From the NCBI GenBank assembly GCA_025060195.1, contig JANXCQ010000005.1:106994-170993 (forward strand): a DNA stretch of 64,000 nucleotides. The letters are read 5' to 3'. A program made the translations under genes and the position numbers. Under the pieces are notes generated by a model. That model saw nothing but the letters and a program-made list of their open reading frames with translations. It did no database searches and was not told where the DNA came from. Of this stretch, positions 25,998 through 35,800 are shown in pieces. Position 1 is the first letter of the stretch; the number at the start of each line of letters is the position of its first letter. Source of the stretch: Gemmatales bacterium. Lineage in GTDB: Bacteria; Planctomycetota; Planctomycetia; Gemmatales; HRBIN36.

Positions 25998-27212
25998 ATG
26001 GCTAAGGGGGTTTTTGTCCGCACAAAACCGCACGTGAATGTAGGCACGATTGGCCACATCGACCACGGCAAGACGACGCTGACTGCAGCAATCGTGGCCC
26101 GACAGAACCATAAGTTTCACTTTACTGATAAGGTTAAGACCTACAAGGAGATCGCCAAGGGCGGCACCGAACGCGATGAGCTCAAGACGGTGACCATAGC
26201 TGTTGCCCACGTGGAATATGAAACGGCCAAGCGGCACTATGCTCACATCGATTGCCCGGGCCATGCCGACTACATCAAAAACATGATTACCGGTGCCGCG
26301 CAAATGGACGGGGCCATCCTGGTTGTGGCTGCTGATGACGGCCCCATGCCTCAAACACGGGAACACGTACTCTTAGCGCGACAGGTCAACGTGCCGTACA
26401 TCGTTGTATTCCTGAACAAGATTGACAAAGTGGATGACCCAGAATTGCTCGATTTGGTAGAGTTGGAAGTGCGGGACCTGCTGAAGAAGTACGGCTTCCC
26501 GGGGGATGAAACACCCGTAATTCGCGGCAATGCGCTGGCTGCCATGTTATCAGGGGGCAAGGACGATAATGCCTGCAAGTGCATTGATGACCTGATGGAA
26601 GCTTTGGATAATTCCATCCCCGATCCAGTGCGGGAAGAAGACAAACCCTTCCTGATGAGCATCGAGGACGTCTTCTCCATCGAAGGTCGCGGAACGGTGG
26701 GTACGGGTCGGATCGAACGCGGCATTATCAAGCCCGGCGATGAAGTGGAAATCGTTGGGTTGCGCAAGGAAATCCGTAAGACTGTGGCGACCAGCATCGA
26801 GATGTTCAATAAAACCCTAGACGTCGGCCGGGCAGGGGACAATGTTGGAGTATTGCTGCGCGGCGTCAAGCGGGAAGAGTTACAGCGCGGCATGGTGCTA
26901 GCTAAGCCTGGCTCTATCACACCTCACACCAAATTCGAGGCAGAAGTGTACGTCCTCACGAAAGAGGAGGGCGGTCGGCATACCCCCTTCGTCTCAGGTT
27001 ACAAACCGCAGTTCTATTTCCGCACCACTGACGTAACGGGCACCGTGCGCTTGCCTGAAAACATCCAAATGGTGCAACCAGGAGATAACGTGAGGATGAT
27101 CGTGGAGCTTCTGCCAGATAAGCCGATTGCCATGGATGAAGGCCTCCGCTTTGCCATCCGCGAAGGTGGCAAGACGGTCGGTGCAGGCGTAGTCACGAAA
27201 ATTCTCGAATGA
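25998..27212 (+). CDS. tuf: Elongation factor Tu
   Basis: 404-residue GTPase delivering aminoacyl-tRNA to the ribosome. G1 GHIDHGKTT (19-27), G3 DCPGHADY (85-92) and G4 NKID are canonical, as are domain 2 ([14 protein letters not shown]) and domain 3 ([14 protein letters not shown]). Switch I is unusual: the near-universal RGITI is replaced by KTVTI (63-67), keeping the Mg-binding Thr, inside the stretch [20 protein letters not shown]; from memory this is planctomycete-like. A short loop [10 protein letters not shown] in the G domain is also atypical. GGAGTAG-like sequence precedes the ATG. The gene follows four tRNA genes and precedes rpmG, tRNA-Trp and secE, the classical tufB-secE-nusG arrangement. 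Confidence 0.97.
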   Translation: MAKGVFVRTKPHVNVGTIGHIDHGKTTLTAAIVARQNHKFHFTDKVKTYKEIAKGGTERDELKTVTIAVAHVEYETAKRHYAHIDCPGHADYIKNMITGAAQMDGAILVVAADDGPMPQTREHVLLARQVNVPYIVVFLNKIDKVDDPELLDLVELEVRDLLKKYGFPGDETPVIRGNALAAMLSGGKDDNACKCIDDLMEALDNSIPDPVREEDKPFLMSIEDVFSIEGRGTVGTGRIERGIIKPGDEVEIVGLRKEIRKTVATSIEMFNKTLDVGRAGDNVGVLLRGVKREELQRGMVLAKPGSITPHTKFEAEVYVLTKEEGGRHTPFVSGYKPQFYFRTTDVTGTVRLPENIQMVQPGDNVRMIVELLPDKPIAMDEGLRFAIREGGKTVGAGVVTKILE

Positions 27213-27329
27213 GGCATAACTGGGCGAACGAAGCGCTCCTCGGTTCTGACCGACCGAGGGCAGGCAGGCTCCAGCTCGCGACGAATCGAAAGATTCCGCG
27301 TCCTCACGGAACTAGTTGCGAGAATCGAA

Positions 27330-27497
27330 ATGGCGGAAAAGAAACGGGATTACGTGTGGTTGGAGTGCAGTAGCTGCGGCGAACGCAACTACCGCACTCA
27401 GAAAAATCTGCGTAAGACTGATCACAAGTTAGAGTTGCGGAAATATTGTCCCCGGGAACGTAAGCACACGCTGCATAAAGAGTCTCGGAAAAAGTGA
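27330..27497 (+). CDS. rpmG: 50S ribosomal protein L33
   Basis: 55-codon gene. The protein starts [20 protein letters not shown] and ends [11 protein letters not shown]. It has a CSSC pair and a single later Cys ([10 protein letters not shown]), so the second pair of the four-cysteine form is incomplete and zinc binding is uncertain. Length and the sequence [21 protein letters not shown] fit L33. It sits between tuf and tRNA-Trp upstream of secE, where rpmG lies in many bacteria. The 117-base gap after tuf contains a hairpin (27238-27259) without a T-run. Confidence 0.93.
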   Translation: MAEKKRDYVWLECSSCGERNYRTQKNLRKTDHKLELRKYCPRERKHTLHKESRKK

Positions 27498-27561
27498 ATG
27501 CGAAATGGGCGAGGATTTGGCAGTAGCTTTAGCCATACAATGAATTGACAATACTGCCTCC

Positions 27562-27634
27562 AGGGGCATAGCTCAACTGGTAGAGCAGCGGTCTCCAAAA
27601 CCGCAGGTTGGGGGTTCGAGTCCCTCTGCCCCTG
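27562..27634 (+). tRNA. tRNA-Trp (CCA)
   Basis: 73-nt tRNA. Acceptor AGGGGCA/TGCCCCT, anticodon stem GCGGT/ACCGC with loop CTCCAAA giving CCA. A -10-like TACAAT at 27536-27541 lies upstream. Position directly before secE is common in bacteria. Confidence 0.97.
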
Positions 27635-27695
27635 TTTCCGCTGGAATCGAAAGTGAGCGGCCTAGCCGGGTGCACAAGGTCGGACGGGACGGTCG

Positions 27696-27751
27696 GGTTC
27701 GCCGTACGCAGCGGCGAATCTTTGGAGCGGGTTAATCACCGTGTATCGGTG
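27696..27751 (+). other. Hairpin-rich leader between tRNA-Trp and secE
   Basis: The 315-base gap 27635-27949 has no supported gene. It contains a 9-bp hairpin (GGTTCGCCG 27696-27704 with CGGCGAATC 27712-27720, one G-U pair if transcribed on the plus strand) and CACCG/CGGTG (27737-27751), with smaller hairpins further on (AGAATA/TATTCT at 27868-27883). It is probably the structured 5' leader of secE-nusG; no known regulatory RNA class is recognised. Confidence 0.35.
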
Positions 27752-27949
27752 CAAATCCTACGAGGCGAATAGCAATTGACCGGTGAGTGCCGCGTAACCG
27801 AGAGAGGTTGTGTGCAAAAGATAAAGATATCGGCTCCCGAACAAACCGCACCGCCTGCCAACTCCCTAGAATAGCTTTATTCTCTGGCTCGCTTGGTCGT
27901 GAGCTAAGGACTCGCTGATGCAAAGGACGCTACGAAAAAGGAACCCGCG

Positions 27950-28909
27950 ATGGCCCAAGTCGTCGAGAAGAAGGCCGAATTGAAAAGTCAGACGCCTAAG
28001 GCCTGGTCTTGGGCATGGACGTTTCCCCTGGCCAGCCTGAGCGGCGCGTTGTATGTGTGGTTGGGCGTGATTCTCGTGCATCACTTAGTTCCTGAGCTTT
28101 GGAATACGTACGTTGCTCCGTGGTTCGAGGGCAACATGATCCTCGGTGGGGCGCTGAAATTGGCAGCGCTGGCGGGTGTAGCAGCTGTGTTAGTGTACGC
28201 TTGGCCTAAGCTGTTCCCGCGCATGGTGGGCCTGTCAGGTGGAGTCGCCTTCCTGACCGTGGCTTGGTTCGTGGCCGCATTGGTGTGGTGGTTGCTCGGT
28301 CATTTCGCAGCTTGGCTATTGGGCTGGTGGTCCTTGGGAGAAATGGGTTCCTATATAGGCTGGGCACTTTTGACGGCTCTAGCCTTGGGAGAAATCGCAT
28401 GGCTCTACCGCTGGGCCCACACCAGTCGCTTCCGTCAGTGGGCGGAAACTTTGGAGCAACAAGGCTGGTTCTCTTGGAACATCTATAAAAAAGGCCAGGG
28501 GATTTGGTTGCGTCGTTTGACCATGTTAGGCGTCATCTTGTTGGTAGCAGCGGGCGTGTGGAATTATACCCACTTCCACTTGGGCGGCAGCGGGGAATGG
28601 GTCGCTAGCCTTCCATTCACTTCCCTGCGATTCTCTGTGGTGCGGATGCCGCGTCTAACCCTGAGTCTACTCGTGCTCGGTCTAGGCAGCTGGTTCGCCT
28701 GGCGCTTAGTCAACTATCCACGGTTCACAGACTTTCTTGTGTCAGCGGAAAATGAGATGGTCAAGGTCTACTGGCCCACCTGGCGAAGTTTGTGGCGCGA
28801 CACATTGGTGGTGTTGGTGACTATGCTCTTGCTCGCGCTTTTTTTATACTCGATGGACGTCGTATGGACTTTTATTCTGGGTGGATTCTTAGGAATTTTG
28901 GGAAGCTAA
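27950..28909 (+). CDS. secE: Preprotein translocase subunit SecE with large N-terminal membrane extension
   Basis: 319 residues, against about 60-130 for ordinary SecE. The last ~65 residues are the SecE domain: an amphipathic helix with FLVSAENEMVKVYWPTWRS, then one membrane helix (DTLVVLVTMLLLALFLYSM), ending FILGGFLGILGS. The preceding ~250 residues contain about five hydrophobic helices (for example ALKLAALAGVAAVLVYAW, VAFLTVAWFVAALVWWLL, and MLGVILLVAAGVWNY) and no recognised domain. SecE clamps SecY in the translocon. The gene's place directly before nusG confirms identity. The extension may be a planctomycete trait tied to their enlarged periplasm; its role is unknown. Confidence 0.9.
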   Translation: MAQVVEKKAELKSQTPKAWSWAWTFPLASLSGALYVWLGVILVHHLVPELWNTYVAPWFEGNMILGGALKLAALAGVAAVLVYAWPKLFPRMVGLSGGVAFLTVAWFVAALVWWLLGHFAAWLLGWWSLGEMGSYIGWALLTALALGEIAWLYRWAHTSRFRQWAETLEQQGWFSWNIYKKGQGIWLRRLTMLGVILLVAAGVWNYTHFHLGGSGEWVASLPFTSLRFSVVRMPRLTLSLLVLGLGSWFAWRLVNYPRFTDFLVSAENEMVKVYWPTWRSLWRDTLVVLVTMLLLALFLYSMDVVWTFILGGFLGILGS

Positions 28910-28990
28910 CGATTCCCACGAGCCTTGTCGAGTCTGAGGCGTTCTTACCCTTTGCGGGAGTCACAGCTTCGTAAGTAAAGGAAGGCTGTC

Positions 28991-29614
28991 ATGAGCCTGC
29001 CCGAAAATGCTGACAAGCCCACGCCCGGTGAAAGCGGTGCCAGCTCTGGGAGCGAACAGTCTGCGGCTGGGAGTGGCAAAAAGTGGTATGCCATCAAGGT
29101 TACAGCGGGCCAGGAAGATAACATCAAGAAGACCATCGAACGCCGGGTCAAGATGGAGGGCTTGGACAAGTTTTTTGGTCAAATCATTATCCCTATGGAA
29201 CGCGTCACGGAAATGGTCAAAGGGAAGCGGGTGACGCGCAAGGTCAAACTTTATCCAGGGTATATATTCGCGGAGTTGGAGTTCAACGATAAATTACATT
29301 CCCTAGTGCGTACCACGCCCGGAGTGATCGATTTTGTCGGCGCGGGTCCCCAGCGGCCGCCTCAGCCGTTGGCCGAACATGAGGTACAACAAATTCAGGG
29401 GCTGAGCTCCGAGACCGCTGACCAGCGACCTCCGACCACGCGAATCCGTTTTAGCCGAGGCGATCGGGTGAAAATCCGCGAAGGGTCCTTCGCGGGTATG
29501 GAAGGAGAAGTATCTGAAATTCTCGAACAGAAAGGCAAAGTCCAAGTGATGCTCAAAATCTTTGGACGCGACGTCCCCGTGGAAGTGGAATCTTGGCAAT
29601 TAGAAGCCGTCTAG
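28991..29614 (+). CDS. nusG: Transcription termination/antitermination protein NusG
   Basis: 207-residue transcription elongation factor linking RNA polymerase to Rho and the ribosome. After a ~33-residue low-complexity N-terminus rich in Ser, Gly and Glu, the NGN domain begins KKWYAIKVTAGQED and includes KLYPGYIFAELEF and VRTTPGVIDFVG. The C-terminal KOW domain shows FSRGDRVKIREGSFAGMEGE and ends in VEVESWQLEAV. It lies 81 bases after secE, as usual, and is followed by a good promoter for rplK. Confidence 0.96.
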   Translation: MSLPENADKPTPGESGASSGSEQSAAGSGKKWYAIKVTAGQEDNIKKTIERRVKMEGLDKFFGQIIIPMERVTEMVKGKRVTRKVKLYPGYIFAELEFNDKLHSLVRTTPGVIDFVGAGPQRPPQPLAEHEVQQIQGLSSETADQRPPTTRIRFSRGDRVKIREGSFAGMEGEVSEILEQKGKVQVMLKIFGRDVPVEVESWQLEAV

Positions 29615-29625
29615 CTTGGGTCCCC

Positions 29626-29655
29626 TTGTCAGAGCGGCACACACCTGCCTACAAT
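29626..29655 (+). promoter_or_regulatory. Promoter upstream of rplK
   Basis: -35 TTGTCA (29626-29631), 18-base spacer, -10 TACAAT (29650-29655); five of six matches in each box. A short direct repeat of CGGTATC lies between it and the rplK start. Confidence 0.6.
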
Positions 29656-29725
29656 GCTTTTCCCCATGTGCTGACGTCGTGTCGTCGGTATCAATCGGTA
29701 TCGAACACTAGGGGAGAATGGCAGT

Positions 29726-30211
29726 ATGCCAGCACCTGCACCTGCTAAGGGCAAAAGGGAAGTGAAGGCCAAGATCAAATTGCAATGTCCTGGGGGAATG
29801 GCCACGCCTGCACCGCCCGTTGGTCCGGCCTTAGGCCAGCATGGGGTTAACATCGGTAAGTTTGTCCAAGAGTTTAACGAGCGTACCAAAGATCAACGCG
29901 GCCTGATGCTGCCCGTCGAGATCACTGTGTACACCGACCGCAGTTTCGAATTTGTCGTCAAGACGCCGCCCGCCGCGATTCTGCTCAAACAAGCAGCAGG
30001 GATTCCTATCGAAAAGAAGAAAGGTGGCGAAGTGCTTCCTCCTGAGGAAAAAAATCGTCGCACGGGCAAATACTCCAACTTCACAGTGACTAGGGAGCAA
30101 ATTCGTCGGATTGCCGAACGGAAATTGCCCGACCTCAATGCACCGGATCTCGAGCATGCCATCCGGATTATCGAAGGTACTGCTCGAAGTATGGGCCTGC
30201 GAATCGTCTAA
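29726..30211 (+). CDS. rplK: 50S ribosomal protein L11
   Basis: 161-residue protein of the ribosomal stalk base and GTPase centre. A short extension [11 protein letters not shown] precedes the family start [12 protein letters not shown]. Conserved features follow: [14 protein letters not shown] (thiostrepton-binding proline region), FCEFN-equivalent [26 protein letters not shown], and a C-terminal RNA-binding domain ending [15 protein letters not shown]. It heads the L11-L1-L10-L7/L12-beta-beta' series with its own promoter. Confidence 0.96.
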   Translation: MPAPAPAKGKREVKAKIKLQCPGGMATPAPPVGPALGQHGVNIGKFVQEFNERTKDQRGLMLPVEITVYTDRSFEFVVKTPPAAILLKQAAGIPIEKKKGGEVLPPEEKNRRTGKYSNFTVTREQIRRIAERKLPDLNAPDLEHAIRIIEGTARSMGLRIV

Positions 30212-30302
30212 GTGCTAGCTGACATCTCGTTAGGGGCGTTATGAGCCTCCGAGTCAACGTGGGCCAAAGTGAATCCTTTGCAACCCTTAGGGTGCCTTAG
30301 CA

Positions 30303-31223
30303 ATGGCGAAGAAAAAGGCGACGGAAACCGCAACATCTACTGGCACAGAGACCGCTGCGAAGGCAGCAGAAACGCCCGCTAAAGGCCAGCCGCCGAAGCA
30401 GGAAGCGGCGAAGACCGCACCGACTCGGCCAGCGGAGGCCAAAGCCGCCGAACCGGCCCCGAAGGAAGCGGAAACGAAAACTACTGTTGAACCTGCCCGC
30501 GCCAAAAAGAAAGGTCGACCCGGCCAAGCTCCGCCTCTGGGCAAGAAGAAGCGAAATGAGCGGAAACAGCTTCAGGAAAAAATTCGTCAGCTCGAGCCGA
30601 TGAGTCTCCGCGCGGCTGTGGAGTTTTTGAAACAACATCGCCGCGCTAAGTTCGACGAGACTGTGGAAGTGCATTTACGGCTCAACGTCGACCCGCGGCA
30701 GAGCGACCAGGTCGTACGTGGTGCGGTTAGCTTGCCCCATGGAATCGGAAAACCGGTGCGCGTGCTTGTCTTCGCTGCAGGCGAAAACGCTCAACGTGCC
30801 CAACAAGCGGGAGCCGATTACGTGGGCGCTGACGATTTAGCTAAGAAAATTCAGAGCGGCTGGTTTGAGTTCGATGTTGCTTTGGCTATGCAAGATATGA
30901 TGGGACTGGTTGGTCGTCTAGGCAAACTCTTAGGACCGCGTGGCTTAATGCCTTCCCCAAAAACTGGCACTGTCGTTACGGGCGACATTGCTCAGGCCGT
31001 GCGTGAATACAAGATGGGAAAGGTGGAATTTCGCGTGGATCAAACTGGGAACGTTCATGCGCCTGTGGGCAAACTGAGCTTCGACACCGAGAAACTCGTG
31101 GAAAACGTCCAAGCCTTTCTTGAAGCTGTGCGGGCGGCGCGTCCCGCTGCCGTGCGCGGGCAGTATATAAAGTCGGTTACGCTTTCCAGCACTATGGGGC
31201 CTGGGATTCGCATCGCCCTCTAG
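30303..31223 (+). CDS. rplA: 50S ribosomal protein L1 with long Lys/Ala-rich N-terminal extension
   Basis: 306 residues against about 230 for typical L1. Residues 1-95 form a low-complexity Ala/Lys/Glu/Pro tail ending near [15 protein letters not shown]. The L1 core follows: [56 protein letters not shown] (the diagnostic loop) and VKSVTL-like [13 protein letters not shown] at the C-terminus. L1 forms the mobile stalk at the E site and in other bacteria represses its own operon by binding the mRNA. The extension resembles histone-like tails seen on some ribosomal proteins of high-complexity phyla; its role is unknown. Confidence 0.94.
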   Translation: MAKKKATETATSTGTETAAKAAETPAKGQPPKQEAAKTAPTRPAEAKAAEPAPKEAETKTTVEPARAKKKGRPGQAPPLGKKKRNERKQLQEKIRQLEPMSLRAAVEFLKQHRRAKFDETVEVHLRLNVDPRQSDQVVRGAVSLPHGIGKPVRVLVFAAGENAQRAQQAGADYVGADDLAKKIQSGWFEFDVALAMQDMMGLVGRLGKLLGPRGLMPSPKTGTVVTGDIAQAVREYKMGKVEFRVDQTGNVHAPVGKLSFDTEKLVENVQAFLEAVRAARPAAVRGQYIKSVTLSSTMGPGIRIAL

Positions 31224-31257
31224 CCTGATGGCACGAATAAAAATTTTCTCTTGCCCC

Positions 31258-31288
31258 TTGCCGAGCGATTGGTGCCCATCTATATAAT
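31258..31288 (+). promoter_or_regulatory. Promoter upstream of rplJ
   Basis: Perfect -10 TATAAT (31283-31288) with a weaker -35 TTGCCG (31258-31263) and 19-base spacer. It would start transcription about 45 bases before the rplJ ATG. Confidence 0.55.
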
Positions 31289-31340
31289 TGGTTTCCCGTA
31301 AATATTGGGCATCAGAGCAACAAATGGACTAGGATTGACC

Positions 31341-31874
31341 ATGAGTAAGCTGGTCAAGCAACTACAAATGGAAAGTTTGAGAAAGACGTTGTCAGGTGTG
31401 CAGGACCTGATACTGCTCAACATCCAGAAACTAGACGCTAAGACTACGACGCAAATGCGTCTCGACTTGCGCCGCAAGAACATTCGCTTGCACATGGTCA
31501 AGAATACTCTGGCGGCACGGGTCTTCCGCGACTTGGGATTGGAAGTACCCGAAGACTGTTGGCGTGGGCCTACCATTCTCGCCTGGGGAGGTTCCAGCAT
31601 CGCCCAATTAGCGCGGGAAGTGGAAGATTGGGCCAACCGAATCAAAACGGAAAAGCCCCAGGTCATTTTTGAACCGAAGATAGCAGTGGTTGAGAAGCGA
31701 AGCGTCTCCTTCGAGGAGGCGAAGCATTTCCCGACACGCGAGGAAGCGCTGGCTCGGCTAGTCAATTTAGTGCTGGCGCCGGCGGCGTACTTGATTGGGC
31801 AATTACGCGGCCCAGCCTCCCGCTTAGTAGCGCAACTTCGGGCTCGCGCTGAACAAGGTGAGTCCACTTCGTAG
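31341..31874 (+). CDS. rplJ: 50S ribosomal protein L10
   Basis: 177-residue stalk protein that anchors L7/L12 dimers to the ribosome. The core shows GVQDLILLNIQKLDAKTTTQ, LRRKNIRLHMVKNTLAARVF and a C-terminal helix region (ALARLVNLVLAPAAYLIGQL) that binds L12. I use the ATG at 31341 with AGGA upstream; a TTG at 31305 is in frame but lies at the promoter. It is followed by rplL after 126 bases that include a further promoter. Confidence 0.95.
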   Translation: MSKLVKQLQMESLRKTLSGVQDLILLNIQKLDAKTTTQMRLDLRRKNIRLHMVKNTLAARVFRDLGLEVPEDCWRGPTILAWGGSSIAQLAREVEDWANRIKTEKPQVIFEPKIAVVEKRSVSFEEAKHFPTREEALARLVNLVLAPAAYLIGQLRGPASRLVAQLRARAEQGESTS

Positions 31875-31945
31875 AGTTGTCTCTCATCTGGAGGTTCCAG
31901 GCAACTCAGGGAGCTAACCATTTCGATTTCCAATACTTTTTGGGC

Positions 31946-31974
31946 TTGACACAGCCCTAGGAACTGCGAAAAAT
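31946..31974 (+). promoter_or_regulatory. Candidate promoter upstream of rplL
   Basis: Consensus -35 TTGACA (31946-31951), 17-base spacer, -10 AAAAAT (31969-31974, four of six). It could give the extra rplL transcription needed for multiple L7/L12 copies per ribosome. Confidence 0.4.
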
Positions 31975-32000
31975 CAATTTGGCGCAGAAAGGGTCTCACT

Positions 32001-32417
32001 ATGGCAGAAGGCAACGGTCAGGCTTGGTCCCCGGAGATTCGAGAATTAGGCGATCGTATCGTCGCGCTTTCCATTGCCAAGTGCCTGCAATTGGCTGATT
32101 ACCTGGAGAAAGTTCATGGTATCAAGCCGGCAGCGGCTGCGGCAGTGGTAGCAGGTGTGGCAGCTGCCCCCGCTGGCCCTGCTCCGGCGGAGAAGAAAGT
32201 CGAAAAGACCGAGTTCAATGTGATTCTTAAGTCGTTTGGTGCTCAAAAAGTTCAGGTCATCAAGGTGGTTCGCGAGCTCACGGGCTTAGGCTTGAAGGAA
32301 GCGAAAGACCTAGTCGAAGGTGCGCCTAAGCCTATCAAGCAAGGGGTGTCGAAAGAGGAAGCAGAGAAAATTAAGGCCGAACTGGAAAAAGTCGGTGCCG
32401 AAGTCGTCTTGGAGTAA
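32001..32417 (+). CDS. rplL: 50S ribosomal protein L7/L12
   Basis: 138-residue stalk protein recruiting translation GTPases. N-terminal dimerisation domain ([20 protein letters not shown]), Ala/Pro-rich hinge (about residues 48-67), and C-terminal domain with [19 protein letters not shown] and [18 protein letters not shown]. The N-terminal region is ~15 residues longer than in E. coli. AAAGGG precedes the ATG. Confidence 0.97.
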   Translation: MAEGNGQAWSPEIRELGDRIVALSIAKCLQLADYLEKVHGIKPAAAAAVVAGVAAAPAGPAPAEKKVEKTEFNVILKSFGAQKVQVIKVVRELTGLGLKEAKDLVEGAPKPIKQGVSKEEAEKIKAELEKVGAEVVLE

Positions 32418-32500
32418 TTGCCTAAGGTTCATGTTGGAGGTGCGAATGTCGGCAACTGGCAGGCCTGCGGGAGCGCTCCAGTTGCCGCTTTGGGCTTTAA

Positions 32501-32535
32501 GTACCTCCGGGGGTACCATTGGTACCGGTTCCCCC
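32501..32535 (+). promoter_or_regulatory. Mutually exclusive hairpins between rplL and rpoB
   Basis: In the 404-base rplL-rpoB gap (32418-32821), three GTACC-type segments compete: GTACC (32501-32505) can pair with GGTAC (32512-32516), or GGTACC (32512-32517) can pair with GGTACC (32521-32526) extended by GGG/CCC outside. This could form an attenuator or an RNA-processing site that sets the L7/L12 to polymerase ratio, as the rplL-rpoB gap does in E. coli. Nothing else recognisable lies in the gap. Confidence 0.4.
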
Positions 32536-32821
32536 TAGGAAGATCAGAACGGGTCTCCTGCTTCCGGCGATTTTGAGTCCAAGAAGGCACGCGGGACATA
32601 AGTTGACCGAAGCATTTTTTCGCAAGCACAATCGGAGGCGGTGCTTGGCCCAGTGCGGTGGCAAGTTGGTAGGCGCAGATCGCCTTCGCTCAGGCAGCGC
32701 GCGATGTGGTTGGCATTTGCGTCCGTCGTATGCAGCTGCTTCAGATCGCGTCTGTCCTTCTGTAATGAACTTACGCCGTACTTAGTGTACGATTCCTCTC
32801 TCCAGCAAAGGAGCCAGCCGT

Positions 32822-35800
32822 ATGCCCATCCCGACCCTAAGAAAGATAGTGCCGACGCAGAAGCGGTTTTTTGGCCGCTATGAGGACGCGCTTCCCGTTC
32901 CCAATCTTATCGAGGTGCAAATAAAAGCCTATGAGCGCTTTCTCCAGCCGGACGTGCCGCCGAACCGCCGTCAGAACATCGGCCTGGAGGCGCTCCTACG
33001 AGAAACCTTCCCGATTGAAAACCACGACCGCAGTGTGCGTTTGGAATACTTGTATTATGAGTTGGGCAAACCGCGCTTCGGGCCCGACGACTGTGCTGAG
33101 TTGAAACTGACTTATGGTCGGCCTTTCCGTGTGTTTTTACGCCTGCATCGCGGGGATGAGGTCATTGAGGAAGATGTGTACTTAGGCGACATACCGATCA
33201 TGACAGGAGGTGGTGAGTTCATCATCAACGGCGCCCAGCGGGTTGTGGTGAGCCAGTTGCACCGCAGTCCAGGAGTGGACTTCACCGTCGAGGTAGAAGG
33301 CGACCGCAAATTTCACGGCTGTCGCATCATCCCCGAGCGCGGTAGCTGGATTGAAATCAACGTCGCGACCAAAAAAGACGTGTTAGCGGTCCGCATTGAT
33401 CAAACGGGTAAGTTCCCCGTTACCATGCTGCTCCGCGCTATGTCCCCGAAGTATTCAACCGACGCCGACATCCTGCGGGCCTTTTATCCGACGGAAAAGA
33501 TACCGGTCAATCGCCAAACCGTGCAAAAACTAGTCGGGCGACGCGTCGCGGACGACGTGGTTGATCCGAAGACCGGCGAGATTTTCGCCGAAGCAGGTAC
33601 CGAATTAACGCCCAAACAAGTTGACCAGATTCTGTTGAGCGGCCTGGAGTACGTGGAAGTCTTAGGCGAGATTCGCGACATGTTGATCCTAAACACGATC
33701 CATGAAGACAAGACCAAGACCCATGAGGAGGCGTTACTGCGAATTTATCAACGCATGCGTCCAGGCAATCCGCCACAACTTGAGAAAGCCATGGAATTGT
33801 TCCGCGAACGCTTCTTCGACCCCGCCCGTTATCGCCTGGGGCAAGTGGGACGTTTCCGTATGAATCGCAAGTTGGGTCTGAACGTGCCCGAAACGGAAAT
33901 GACGCTGAGTGCCGACGACTTAGTGCATTGCATCCGCTATATCATGGCCCTGCGGGATCCGCGAGGCCAAGCCCAGGTTGACGATATTGATCACTTAGGC
34001 AATCGCCGCGTCCGCACCATTGATGAGTTAGCAGCCGACGAGATTCGCAAGGGGTTACTGAAGTTGCGCCGCACTGTGTTGGAGCGAATGCAAATGAAAG
34101 AAATCTCCGAGATGACGCCACGTACCCTCATCAACCCGCGGCATGTTTCCGCCGCAGTGGAATACTTCTTTGGCCGGGGCGAACTGAGCCAAGTGGTCGA
34201 TCAGACTAATCCCTTGTCCCAACTCACTCACGAGCGCCGACTCAGTGCCTTAGGGCCGGGCGGATTGAACCGCAAACGCGCCGGGTTCGAGGCGCGGGAT
34301 GTCCACATTTCTCACTACGGCCGCATTTGCCCCATCGAGACCCCGGAAGGTACCAACATCGGCCTCATCACCAGCATGGGCGTGTATGCGCGGATCAACG
34401 AATATGGCTTCTTAATCACGCCGTATCGCCGCGTGCGGGACGGAAAAGTTACCGACGAGATCGTCTGGATGCGGGCTGATGAAGAAGCCAAGTATTACAT
34501 CGCACCGGCCGATGCCCCGCGCCAGGACGGTAAGTTGCTGGGAAATTTGGTACAGGTGCGCAAGGGCGGGGAATTGACTTTTGTCTCCCCGAAGCAAGTG
34601 GAGTTTATTGACGTTTCCACGAAGCAAATCGTAGGTGTATCCGCGGGGTTAATTCCCTTTTTGGAGCACGATGATGCCAACCGGGCTCTCATGGGTGCGA
34701 ACATGCAACGGCAAGCGGTGCCTCTGTTGGAGACCGAGCCTCCACTAGTGGCCACGGGCTTGGAAACCGAGGTGCCGAAGTATTCTGGGATGGTAGTGCG
34801 AGCCGACCGCGATGGTTACGTGGTCTATGTGGATGGCGAACGTATTATTGTGGCTGACAGTCCATTGAGCGACGAAATGATTAACAATACGCGAGGCCCC
34901 GGTGCTTTGCTCCGCTTAGCACGCAGCCAACCGGGGGCTAAGGAATATGTGCTGCGGAAGTTCCGCGGCTTGAATGAGAAAACTTGTTTGAATCAGAAGC
35001 CCATCGTCACTTTGGGTCAACGAGTTAAAGCGGGCCAAATCATTGCGGACGGACCTGCCTGTTATCAGGGCGAGTTGGCCCTTGGTCGCAATGTGCTCGT
35101 CGCCTTCATGTCTTGGGAAGGATACAACTTCGAGGACGCCATCATCATTAGCGAACGGCTGGTTCATGAAGACATATACACCTCAATCCATATCACCGAG
35201 CATGAAACGGAAATTCGCGAAACCAAATTGGGTAAAGAGGAATTTACCCGCGATATTCCTAACGAATCGCCGCGCAAGTTAGCTAACCTGGATGAGCATG
35301 GCGTAGTGCGTGTGGGCACCTACGTGCGGCCCGGAGATATCCTGGTCGGCAAAATCGCCCCCAAGTCGCGCGCGGAGCTTACCCCGGAGGAAAAACTTCT
35401 CCACGCCATTTTCGGACGTGCGGGCGAAGATGTGCGCAATGTAAGCCTGGAAGTGCCTCCCGGTATCGAGGGTATTGTCATCCATGCGGAACGGTATAGC
35501 CGACGCGCTAGTCTCAGTGAGGAGGAACGCAAAGAACTCGATGCCCGGGAAAAGGAAATCGAACAGCAAACCACCAAGGCCGTCGCTCAGCAATATCGCC
35601 AATTTGTGGACACCTTGCAGCGGATTCTGGAAAAGAAGGACATTCGTGGTCCCGACGAAAAGGTGCTGGGACGGGAAAAAGATGAAAAAGCTCAATTCGA
35701 GCAGGCCGTCAAGCTGGTGACTCAAGACCTACAACAATCGTTCCTGGAAACATTGTTGGCCCCACTGCGCAGCCCGGAGAGAAAGCGGCAGGTGGAAGAG

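Noticed and set aside
27238..27259. Hairpin CCTCGGT/ACCGAGG after tuf as an intrinsic terminator
   Set aside because: Good stem but no following T-run, and rpmG lies downstream in the same direction; more likely an RNA-processing or stability hairpin.
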